Positions 31,910 through 38,980 of a DNA stretch of 64,000 nucleotides are shown here, piece by piece. The notes beneath the pieces were generated by a model, which ran no database searches, was not told the DNA's origin, and was given only the letters and a program-made list of their open reading frames with translations. The stretch lies in assembly GCA_934636105.1 (NCBI GenBank), contig CAKTZR010000012.1:32831-96830 (forward strand). Direction: 5' to 3'. The position numbers and the translations under genes are program-made. The DNA is from an uncultured Clostridia bacterium (GTDB lineage Bacteria; Bacillota; Clostridia; Christensenellales; Aristaeellaceae). Every line of letters begins with the position of its first letter. Position 1 is the first letter of the stretch.

Positions 31910-33124
31910 TCACAGGCTCCGCAGTGCGTCGATCGGGTTCAGGCGGCTGGCCTTGCGCGCAGGCGCCCAGCCGAAGATGATGCCCACCGCCGCGGAGAAG
32001 CCCACGCCCAGCCAGATGGCAAAGGTGTTCAGGCTGAACGTGATATCCGTATTCATGCAGATGGCAAGCGACACGCTCAAGCCGACAATCACACCGATTA
32101 CGCCGCCAAGCAGCGAGAGGATGATCGCCTCGATCAAAAACTGCATCTGAATCTGCCCCGGCTCGGCGCCGAGCGCCTTGCGCAGGCCGATTTCCGTCGT
32201 GCGTTCCGTGACAGTAACGAGCATCATGTTCATGATGCCGATGCCGCCGACGACCAGCGCGATGGAGGCAATGCCCACCAGCAGCGACATCATCATGGAG
32301 GTCATCAGGTTCATCGCGTCCGTCATGGATTCCATGTTGATGATGGTGTAGGTGTTATCTTTGTCGTTGAAAATGCCGTCCAGCGCGGCTTCCAGCTCGT
32401 CCACAGCCGCATCCGTGTCGTCCGGGTCGGTGACATAGACCTCTACGGCGCTGACAGTGGACGTGCCGAGCAGCTTTTTCGCCGAGCTGTACGGCACATA
32501 AACCGTGCCGTCCGTCTTGCCGCCCATCAGGATTTGAGAAAACAGGCTGGCGTTTTCGTCCTCGTCGATCATGCCGACGACGGTGTATTCAAACCCGTCG
32601 AGATAGAACGTCTGCCCGACCGGATCCTCGCCGAAGAACAGCGTCTTGGCCGCGTCGCCATCCACCAGACAGACGCGCGCGTTGTTTTCCACATCCAGAA
32701 TGTCGATGGCGCGTCCGCAGCGAAGCAAATCCGAATTATGTCGGAAATACTCGTCGTTGTTGCCGTTGACGGAAATCGAATCGCTCCACACGTTGCCGTG
32801 TTTGGCGGTCACAGTCGCATTCAGCGACGGCGAAATGCCCGCGACGTGTTCGCAGTCCAAAATTGTCTGCAAATCGTCGTCCGTCAGGCCATGCTTGATT
32901 GCCGTGCCCGTCACGGAGACGCGCAGCGTGCCCAAGCCCATCGCGTCAAACTGGGCGTTCATGGTATCCGTCGCGCCCTGCACAACGGTCATCAGCGCGA
33001 TAATCGCGCCAACGCCGATGATGATGCCCAGCGTCGTCAAAAACGTGCGCATCTTATTGCCCGCAATGTTGGAAAGCGACATCGAAACGCTCTCCGCGAA
33101 CATATCCCACTTCTTTTTAATCAT
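31910..33124 (-). CDS. MacB-type ABC transporter permease (FtsX domain)
   Basis: 404 residues. One N-terminal helix (FLTTLGIIIGVGAIIALMTVV), a ~230-residue extracytoplasmic MacB core domain (about 50-275), then three C-terminal helices with the FtsX signature IGIMNMMLVTVTERTTEIGLRKALGA (about 302-327). It ends WAPARKASRLNPIDALRSL, as in the family. It exports hydrophobic compounds, peptides or antibiotics by a mechanotransmission mechanism. It overlaps the ATPase gene by 8 nt. Confidence 0.93.
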   Translation of the reverse strand: MIKKKWDMFAESVSMSLSNIAGNKMRTFLTTLGIIIGVGAIIALMTVVQGATDTMNAQFDAMGLGTLRVSVTGTAIKHGLTDDDLQTILDCEHVAGISPSLNATVTAKHGNVWSDSISVNGNNDEYFRHNSDLLRCGRAIDILDVENNARVCLVDGDAAKTLFFGEDPVGQTFYLDGFEYTVVGMIDEDENASLFSQILMGGKTDGTVYVPYSSAKKLLGTSTVSAVEVYVTDPDDTDAAVDELEAALDGIFNDKDNTYTIINMESMTDAMNLMTSMMMSLLVGIASIALVVGGIGIMNMMLVTVTERTTEIGLRKALGAEPGQIQMQFLIEAIILSLLGGVIGVIVGLSVSLAICMNTDITFSLNTFAIWLGVGFSAAVGIIFGWAPARKASRLNPIDALRSL

Positions 33125-33809
33125 AGGCGCTCACTCCTTCCGAGAGCACGCCGTCCAGAATGTTGACGATGCGGCTCGCGTGGCGCGCAATTTTGAGGTC
33201 GTGGGTAATCATGACGATGGTTCGTCCCTCGTCGTTCAACTCGCGGAACAGCGTCATCACCTGCTCGCCCGTCGTCTGATCCAGCGCGCCCGTCGGCTCG
33301 TCCGCCAGCAGAAGCGTCGGATTCGTCGCCAGCGCGCGCGCAATCGCCACGCGCTGCTGCTGGCCGCCGGAAAGCTGATTCTGGTAATGGTGCATCCTGT
33401 CCTTCAGGCCGACGCGCACGAGCATTTCCTCCGCGCGCCGCGTGCGCTCTTTGGGCGGCACGCCCGCATAAATCAGCGGAAGCTCCACGTTCTTGAGCGC
33501 ATCGAGCCGCGGCAGAAGCTGAAACTGCTGAAAAATGAAGCCGATTTCCTTGCTGCGGATGTGTGCCAGCTGCTTTTCATCCAGATCGCGGATCATGCGC
33601 CCATGCAGGATGTATTCGCCGGAGGTCGGCGTATCCAAACAGCCGATGATGTTCATCAGCGTGGATTTGCCGCTGCCGGACGGGCCGAGGATGGAGAGAA
33701 ATTCGCCCTCCTCGATGTCCAAATCGATCCCCTTGAGAATCGTCTGCACCTCGCTGCCCATTTCATACTGCTTGACAATGCCGCGCATTTTGAAAAAGTC
33801 GTTGCTCAT
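33117..33809 (-). CDS. MacB/LolD-type ABC transporter ATPase
   Basis: 230 residues. Walker A GPSGSGKST (about 42-50), Q-loop FIFQQFQLLPR, signature LSGGQQQRVAIARALA (about 143-158), Walker B LLLADEPTGALD and the switch His in VMITHDLKIA. It powers the permease encoded directly downstream. It starts 12 nt after the first membrane-fusion protein gene. Confidence 0.96.
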   Translation of the reverse strand: MSNDFFKMRGIVKQYEMGSEVQTILKGIDLDIEEGEFLSILGPSGSGKSTLMNIIGCLDTPTSGEYILHGRMIRDLDEKQLAHIRSKEIGFIFQQFQLLPRLDALKNVELPLIYAGVPPKERTRRAEEMLVRVGLKDRMHHYQNQLSGGQQQRVAIARALATNPTLLLADEPTGALDQTTGEQVMTLFRELNDEGRTIVMITHDLKIARHASRIVNILDGVLSEGVSAYD

Positions 33810-33821
33810 GGCGGCCTCCGC

Positions 33822-34697
33822 TTATCGGCTGGTGCGCTGCTGGGCCTGCATCTGCTCCATCAGCTCGGCCATCGTCATGCCGGAGGATTTGAGCACCGTG
33901 TCGCCCGCGTTCAGGCCGCTGGTGATTTCGCAGTTCATGCCGTCGCTCACGCCGACGGTCACGCTCTTCTGTTCCACGCTCTTGCCATCCGCGCCGCACA
34001 CAAGCACATAGGGCTTGTTGTAATCGTCAAACTGCACCGCGTCCTGACGGATGAGCACTGCGTTTTCGGCCTGCTCCTTGAGCACCTTCGCGCTCACCTG
34101 CATGCCGGGGTAGACGTTTTCCACCGCGTCAAACGCGACCGTCGCCGTATAATACGACAGATCGCCGGAAGCCGTGCCGTTCTTGTTGAGCGCCGTCACA
34201 CTGCCGGTGAAGCTCACGTCCGGCGCAAGCACGTTGACCTGCACCGTCTGTCCCGGCGTAACCGCCGCCACGTCGTATTCATCGACGTTCAGCTCAATTT
34301 CAAGGCTGCTCATGTCGATGATCTGCGCGGTCGTCTCGCCCGCCGTCACCACGCCGCCCTGCTCGACGTACAAGCCCGTCACCTCGCCCGCGATATCGGC
34401 CTCGACGGTTTCGCCGCCCTCCAGCCGATACAGGCGCTCGCCCTTCTTGACCTGCTGGTTCTGCGTCACATAGACCGTGCGCACCTTGTCACTCTGCGCG
34501 GCGGTGATCGTCTGCACGCGCTTGACCTTGACCAGCCCGTCAAAATTGTAATAGGTTTCGATGCTGCCCATTGTCGCCTGCACCTCGGTATAGGCCGCGT
34601 CCTGCGTCTTTTGGGAAACCATCACGAACCAGCCGACCACGGTGGCCACGATGACGAGAATCACGACCCACTTGATCCATTTCTTCTTTTTCTTCAC
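33822..34697 (-). CDS. Membrane-fusion protein (HlyD/MacA-like) of the efflux system
   Basis: 291 residues. A Lys-rich N-terminus and one helix (about 8-26) anchor it. A barrel-sandwich/lipoyl domain follows (TITAAQSDKVRTVYVTQNQQVKKGERLYRL; AGEVTGLYVEQGGVVTAGETTAQI). The beta-barrel contains DEYDVAAVTPGQTVQVNVLAPD. The helical hairpin is very short, as in Gram-positive adaptors. The start is GTG with GGAG 8 nt upstream. First gene of the unit; a consensus TATAAT is at 34733-34738. Confidence 0.9.
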   Translation of the reverse strand: MKKKKKWIKWVVILVIVATVVGWFVMVSQKTQDAAYTEVQATMGSIETYYNFDGLVKVKRVQTITAAQSDKVRTVYVTQNQQVKKGERLYRLEGGETVEADIAGEVTGLYVEQGGVVTAGETTAQIIDMSSLEIELNVDEYDVAAVTPGQTVQVNVLAPDVSFTGSVTALNKNGTASGDLSYYTATVAFDAVENVYPGMQVSAKVLKEQAENAVLIRQDAVQFDDYNKPYVLVCGADGKSVEQKSVTVGVSDGMNCEITSGLNAGDTVLKSSGMTMAELMEQMQAQQRTSR

Positions 34698-34732
34698 GGA
34701 TTTTTCTCCTTTACTTTTTCAATGCGGTGTCT

Positions 34733-34738
34733 ATTATA
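34733..34738 (-). promoter_or_regulatory. -10 box of the efflux operon
   Basis: TATAAT on the minus strand, about 35 nt before the GTG start. No convincing -35 box lies at the expected distance. Confidence 0.5.
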
Positions 34739-34817
34739 CAACGAAAACGGCCTTTTTTCCTATTGAATGTTTCGCTGTTTTCAGAGTTGGTCAGTGTTTT
34801 ATTTCTCCGCCGAAGAA

Positions 34818-34996
34818 CTCCTTCAGTCGCGCTAACGCGCGCCAGACCTTCGGCGTTCCATCTGTCTGTTTCCCGCACAGCAGGCGGCAGATTACACGCC
34901 CTCAAGGAGGGAGCCTTTTGGCATAAACCTCAGCGGCATAAGGATAAAGCCTCCCTCTTGGAGGGAGGTGGCACGACGAAGTCGTGACGGAAGGAG
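34818..34996. repeat. Family A palindromic repeat, copy 2 (long form, 179 nt)
   Basis: Ends CTCCTTC (34818-34824) and GAAGGAG (34990-34996). The left part contains a GCGCG..CGCGC hairpin and ends CTCAAGGAGGGAGCCTTTTGG. The right unit reads AAAGCCTCCCTC-TTG-GAGGGAGG, then CACGAC-GAA-GTCGTG, then GGAAGGAG. The two halves are inverted copies of one unit. The right end lies 4 nt from the stop of the ABC-2 permease gene. The stretch 34739-35000 holds no gene. Confidence 0.85.
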
Positions 34997-35000
34997 TCCG

Positions 35001-35588
35001 TCACTCCTCCGCCCTCTGATCGAACATCTTCGCCGCGACGAACATCGATACGATGTTCACCGCCAGCGCGGCAAGGAAAATCGGCAGGGCCATGGCGGCA
35101 ACCGTCTCCATAACGCCCTCGCCGCCGAGCTTACCGATGATGGCCGTCACACCGAACTCAAGGCCCAGTGCCAGCAGATAAACCCACTGGCCCTTGGTCA
35201 CGCCCATGCGGATCAGCAGCGGCATACACACCGCGTGCGTCACCAGCACCGTCGCCGCGTAAAGCAGCATATCTCCCATCGCCGACGCAGCCCCCGTCCG
35301 AAGGAAAACAATCAACGAGCTGAGCAGCATCATCACCGCCATGCTCAGATACGTCACAATGTATTTATCCGCGACGCATTGCAGCCCTGTCAGCGGCAGC
35401 GCGGCGGCATATCGGTCAAATCGGCTGCGCTCGTCAAAGCCCAGCAGATTAACCGGCACCATAACGGAATAGCAGAGCGCGAAAAACACGCCTTTTGCCC
35501 CGCCAAAGGAGAAGCAGATAATCATCAACAGATAGATCGTCAAAATCCTTTTAGCCGACAGAAAATCCTTGAATAAAATGCCTTTCAT
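35001..35588 (-). CDS. ABC-2 type transporter permease
   Basis: 195 residues, with about five or six predicted helices (ILTIYLLMIICFSFGGAKG, YIVTYLSMAVMMLLSSLIVFL, LLYAATVLVTHAVCMPLLI and others). It resembles the ABC-2 membrane subunits found with YtrA-type regulators. MKGILFKDFLSAKR is a typical N-terminal amphipathic segment. Its ATG overlaps the ATPase stop. The exported substrate is unknown; such operons often respond to cell-wall antibiotics. A palindromic repeat ends right after the gene. Confidence 0.82.
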   Translation of the reverse strand: MKGILFKDFLSAKRILTIYLLMIICFSFGGAKGVFFALCYSVMVPVNLLGFDERSRFDRYAAALPLTGLQCVADKYIVTYLSMAVMMLLSSLIVFLRTGAASAMGDMLLYAATVLVTHAVCMPLLIRMGVTKGQWVYLLALGLEFGVTAIIGKLGGEGVMETVAAMALPIFLAALAVNIVSMFVAAKMFDQRAEE

Positions 35589-36439
35589 TGCGCCTTCTCC
35601 CCCTTTTCCAGCAGCAGCATCATGTCCTCCAGCCCCAGCCGTTCCGTCTGCGCGCCGCGCGGCGCGGCCTGCCGCTCCATCAGCACGCGAACGCCGCCGT
35701 GACCCTCCAGCATGCGCACCACGCCGCGTTTTTCCATCGCCGCATAATCTTCGTGCGTCATATTCAGCAGCGCATAGCGCTCCAGCAGCTCGTCCTTTTC
35801 CCCAGCCAGCAGGATACGCCCCTTGTGCAGAAAAACGACGTAATCGCAGATTTTTTCCAAATCAGTCACGATATGCGAGCTGAGCAGAATCGCGTGATCC
35901 TCCTCCCGCGTGAAGTCGTTAAACAGGTCGAGGATTTCGTCGCGCACGACGGGGTCCAGACCGCCCGTCGCTTCATCCAGCACAAGCAGTTTTGCCTTAT
36001 GGCTCAGCGCGACGGCAATCGCCAGCTTCATTTTCGTGCCGCGCGAAAAATCCTTCACCTTTTTGCCGTTCGGCAGGCCCAGCCGCGCGCAGAGCGCCGA
36101 AAATGCCGCGTCGTCCCAATTCGCATAAATGCCGCGCATGACTTTTCCGATCTGCGGCGCGGTCAGCTCGTCGGGCAGGCAGGCTTCATCCAGCACCACG
36201 CCGATATCCTGCCGAACCTTCGCGAACGCCGCCGTCCGCCCGGCCGCTTCGCCCAGCACGCGCACCTCGCCGCCATCCGGCCTGCAAGCGCCCAGCATCA
36301 TGCGAATCAGCGTCGATTTGCCCGCGCCGTTTTCGCCGATCAGCCCCAGCACGCAGCCCTGCGGCAGGGTCAGGTTCACATCCTCCAAAGCAAAATCGCC
36401 GTATGTTTTGGAAACATGGCCAAGTTCAATCGCGTTCAC
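35585..36439 (-). CDS. ABC transporter ATPase of the YtrA-type operon
   Basis: 284 residues. Walker A GENGAGKST (about 35-43), signature FSRGTKMKLAIAVALS, Walker B LLVLDEATGGLDPV and switch His in LLSSHIVTDLEK. This is the ABC-2 exporter class (YtrB/CcmA-like). It starts with GTG overlapping the GntR stop (GTGA). The C-terminal ~70 residues follow the usual extra regulatory region of these ATPases. Confidence 0.93.
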   Translation of the reverse strand: MNAIELGHVSKTYGDFALEDVNLTLPQGCVLGLIGENGAGKSTLIRMMLGACRPDGGEVRVLGEAAGRTAAFAKVRQDIGVVLDEACLPDELTAPQIGKVMRGIYANWDDAAFSALCARLGLPNGKKVKDFSRGTKMKLAIAVALSHKAKLLVLDEATGGLDPVVRDEILDLFNDFTREEDHAILLSSHIVTDLEKICDYVVFLHKGRILLAGEKDELLERYALLNMTHEDYAAMEKRGVVRMLEGHGGVRVLMERQAAPRGAQTERLGLEDMMLLLEKGEKAQ

Positions 36440-36825
36440 GGTTCATCCTCCTCCCGAAGCGCGCGGAGCATCTCGCAAAGCTCCTCGCCGCTCACATCCG
36501 CCTGCGCCGCCAGCTCGGCGACCTTTTCCAAATGCGCCTCGATCTGCCGCAGCAGCTCCTCGCGAATCCATTCCCGGTTGCGCGCGGCGACAAAGCAGCC
36601 CTTGCCCGCCACCGTACACACCAGCCCCTCGCGCTCCAGCTCGTCATACGCCCGCTTGGTCGTGATGACGCTGATGCGCAAATCCTTCGCCAGCGCGCGG
36701 ATGGAAGGCAGCGCCTCGCCCGCCGCCAGCTCGCCGGAAAGAATTTTCTGTTTGATCTGCGTCGTAATCTGCTCATAAATCGGCAGGCCGGACGCGTTGC
36801 TGATGAGTATCTCCAATCCGTTCAT
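36436..36825 (-). CDS. GntR family regulator, YtrA subfamily
   Basis: 129 residues. The winged HTH (about 14-80) has LPIYEQITTQIKQKILSGELAAGEALPSIR and AKDLRISVITTKRAYDELEREG. The short C-terminal helical part, without a ligand domain, marks the YtrA branch that represses its own ABC operon. GGAG directly touches the ATG, so the message has a very short leader. A perfect palindrome overlapping the promoter is the likely operator. Confidence 0.93.
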   Translation of the reverse strand: MNGLEILISNASGLPIYEQITTQIKQKILSGELAAGEALPSIRALAKDLRISVITTKRAYDELEREGLVCTVAGKGCFVAARNREWIREELLRQIEAHLEKVAELAAQADVSGEELCEMLRALREEDEP

Positions 36826-36836
36826 CTCCGTTTCAA

Positions 36837-36877
36837 CTGTTCATGAACAGTATATACAGTTTGCGGCGAATTGTCAA
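36837..36877 (-). promoter_or_regulatory. Promoter and operator of the GntR/ABC operon
   Basis: Minus strand TTGACA (36872-36877), 17-nt spacer, TATACT (36849-36854). The perfect 14-bp palindrome CTGTTCATGAACAG (36837-36850) overlaps the end of the -10 box and the start site, an ideal repressor position. Confidence 0.88.
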
Positions 36878-36986
36878 CCCTTCCGCTTCAAAAAAAGAAC
36901 AGTAAAGGAGCAAATCCGAAAATTTACACAAATTTCCGTTGCAGGGGCGCGCATTGCGCGTTCGCTCGTTGTACAGATTCGGGCAA

Positions 36987-37015
36987 ATGAAAAACCGCTG
37001 CTTTGCACAGCGGTT
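36987..37015 (-). terminator. Terminator of the thioredoxin-like gene
   Basis: Minus strand stem AACCGCTG / CAGCGGTT with a 7-nt loop, followed by TTTTTC. The 170 nt between this and the GntR promoter contain nothing else that I can identify. Confidence 0.85.
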
Positions 37016-37034
37016 CATGGTTATGGCGTTACGC

Positions 37035-37568
37035 TCACGGTTCTTCCGGCGTGTCTTCAAGATAAACGGTCTCTCCGCCTGCAAACGCATCGAGAATCCG
37101 CGTCAATTCCTGTTCATCGAGGATGGCCCCTTCGTGAATGTAGCCTATCGTGCCGTCTGCATTGATCATCACCGTCAGCGGGATATAGTCCGACTGAAAC
37201 TGCGAAAACGCGTTCAGCCCGCCCAGGCTCAACGGCAAGTCATCAAGGCCCGTTTCCGTCCGCACCTGTTCCAGCGCGGCAGGCGTGTCCTCCGTCTCCA
37301 CGCTGGCCACGATAAAGCCGATTTCATCGCCGTATTGCGCATAAGCGGCCTGAATGGTCGGCAGCTCCATCAAACACGGGTCGCACCAACTCGCAAAAAA
37401 GTTAAGATACACCGCCTTTTTCGTTTTCAGCATCTCGCCGAGCATATAAAACGAGCCGTCCGAACCCACGACGGTGAAATCCTGCACGGGATCGCCGAGC
37501 TGGGCCAGCGCGGCGGAAGCCGTCCAAACCAGCAGTAAAGTCAGCAGCAGCGCGAATGTTTGCTTCAT
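37035..37568 (-). CDS. Secreted TlpA/ResA-like thioredoxin-fold protein
   Basis: About 177 residues. A signal peptide (about 1-22, SAALAQ) precedes a thioredoxin fold with the redox motif ASWCDPC (Cys pair about 60/63). It acts outside the cytoplasmic membrane in thiol-disulfide reactions. GAGG precedes the ATG at 37568 by 7-8 nt; the upstream in-frame ATG has no site. The cis-Pro region reads DYIPLTVMINADG. Monocistronic, with a terminator. No DsbD/CcdA partner is in the window. Confidence 0.9.
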   Translation of the reverse strand: MKQTFALLLTLLLVWTASAALAQLGDPVQDFTVVGSDGSFYMLGEMLKTKKAVYLNFFASWCDPCLMELPTIQAAYAQYGDEIGFIVASVETEDTPAALEQVRTETGLDDLPLSLGGLNAFSQFQSDYIPLTVMINADGTIGYIHEGAILDEQELTRILDAFAGGETVYLEDTPEEP

Positions 37569-37616
37569 CGTTTTTCCTCTTTTCCGATTCATTTGATATA
37601 TCTATTTAGATTGTCC

Positions 37617-37649
37617 AATGAAAAAATCCTCCTCATTTTCAGAGGAGGA
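37617..37649 (-). terminator. Terminator of the nucleoside-type ABC operon
   Basis: Minus strand stem TCCTCCTC / GAGGAGGA with a 7-nt loop, then TTTTTTC. It lies past the family A repeat that follows the last permease gene. Confidence 0.8.
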
Positions 37650-37670
37650 AAAGTTTTTACTCTATTTATG

Positions 37671-37717
37671 CCTCCCTCTTTGAGGGAGGTGGCACGACAA
37701 AGTCGTGACGGAAGGAG
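37671..37717. repeat. Family A palindromic repeat, copy 3 (single unit)
   Basis: CCTCCCTC-TTT-GAGGGAGG, then CACGAC-AAA-GTCGTG, then GAAGGAG. It ends at the base before the stop codon of the permease gene at 37718, so transcription of that operon runs through it. Confidence 0.85.
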
Positions 37718-38980
37718 TTATGCCTTGTTTCCGGCGCGGAGCGCGCTGGCCGCCTGCTTGCGGCGGTTGTTTTCGCTCCACGCGTGCATGACCAGCGACA
37801 GCGCGATAACGCCGTAGCAGATGAACACGCGGAAATATTCGCCGATGGCCGCGTCGCCGAACAGGTTCTTGCCGGCCGCCGGGGCGAGGATGAACATCAG
37901 GTGGAACAGCACGCAGCCGACAAGCGCCTGCGTATTGGTCGCGCGGATGACCGACGCGCCGCCGACCAGAATCGCCGCGCCCGCGTACAGGCCGACCTGC
38001 TCGTGCGCGCCGTAGGTCTGGAAGGAGCCCATGTTCTGCACGAAGATCAGCTGGCCCCAACCCGCGAGAATCGTGGAGAACACAATCGCGATGATGCGCA
38101 CGCGATCCACATCAATGCCCGCTGCGTTGGCAACCACGCCGTTCTGGCCGACCGCGCGGAACTGCTGGCCGAGGCGGGTGCGCATGATGACCACGTTGAA
38201 CAGGCAGAGCAGCGCCACCACGCCGAACGTCGCCATCGGCACGTTGACCATGGAGAACAGCTCTTTCAGCGCGGGCAGCTGCATCACCGCTGCCGCGGCC
38301 GCAATCACACCGAGCTGAATGCCCAGCTTCTTGGCGTTCTTGCGATGGCTGGTCAGATAGCCGATCACCAGCACCAATGCCGCAACGATGGCGAACACAA
38401 TCGCCGCCTGCGACGCGGGCAGCTGCCAGAGCTTCTCCAACGAATAGGCGAAACCGCCCTCGCGGGAAAGATCCATCGTGTTGGCAATGCCCTTCGAGCC
38501 TTTAATCGTCAGGTTCGGGTTATGAATCGGAATGATGTTGTCAAAGATGAACAGGAACAGCAGCTGATACAGACCGTTGGCGAAGTAGCCCAAAATCATC
38601 GAGCCGATCATTTCCTGGCCCTTCATCTTGTTGAGCAGCTTGCCGATCAAAAAGCCGAAAACGCCGCCCAGCGGCACGGTCAGCAGCGCCGCCAGCGCCA
38701 GGCCGCCGATGCCCGAAACGCCCCATTCCAGCACGAGCAGGCAGGCGATCTGCGCCGCCATCGCGCCGATGGTGATGGCGAAGTTAATGCCCATGCCCGC
38801 GACAATCGGAATAATCAGCGAGAGCACGATGAACATATTGCGCGACAGACGACCGAACAGCTCATAGAGCACGTAGTTGGGCGCGTACCCGGAGAAGGCC
38901 ATGCACACCGCGCAGAGCACGATGAACATGATGGTGACGATATTGTTGCGCGCTGTGTCGCGCAGTCGATTCTTATCCAC
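37718..38980 (-). CDS. ABC permease, BMP/nucleoside-importer type (NupQ-like)
   Basis: 420 residues of the BPD_transp_2 family, with about ten predicted helices. Family segments include GINFAITIGAMAAQIACLL, GFLIGKLLNKMKGQEMIGSMILG and AVGQNGVVANAAGIDVDRVR (the RbsC-type coupling loop). The start is GTG at 38980 with GGGAGG 8 nt upstream and overlaps the upstream permease gene by 8 nt. Together with the other permease, the double ATPase and the DUF3798 binding protein it forms one importer, probably for nucleosides or similar small molecules. Confidence 0.88.
   Translation of the reverse strand: MDKNRLRDTARNNIVTIMFIVLCAVCMAFSGYAPNYVLYELFGRLSRNMFIVLSLIIPIVAGMGINFAITIGAMAAQIACLLVLEWGVSGIGGLALAALLTVPLGGVFGFLIGKLLNKMKGQEMIGSMILGYFANGLYQLLFLFIFDNIIPIHNPNLTIKGSKGIANTMDLSREGGFAYSLEKLWQLPASQAAIVFAIVAALVLVIGYLTSHRKNAKKLGIQLGVIAAAAAVMQLPALKELFSMVNVPMATFGVVALLCLFNVVIMRTRLGQQFRAVGQNGVVANAAGIDVDRVRIIAIVFSTILAGWGQLIFVQNMGSFQTYGAHEQVGLYAGAAILVGGASVIRATNTQALVGCVLFHLMFILAPAAGKNLFGDAAIGEYFRVFICYGVIALSLVMHAWSENNRRKQAASALRAGNKA

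Noticed and set aside
37569..37616. Promoter of the thioredoxin-like gene
   Set aside because: I found no convincing -35/-10 pair between the repeat/terminator region and the start codon.
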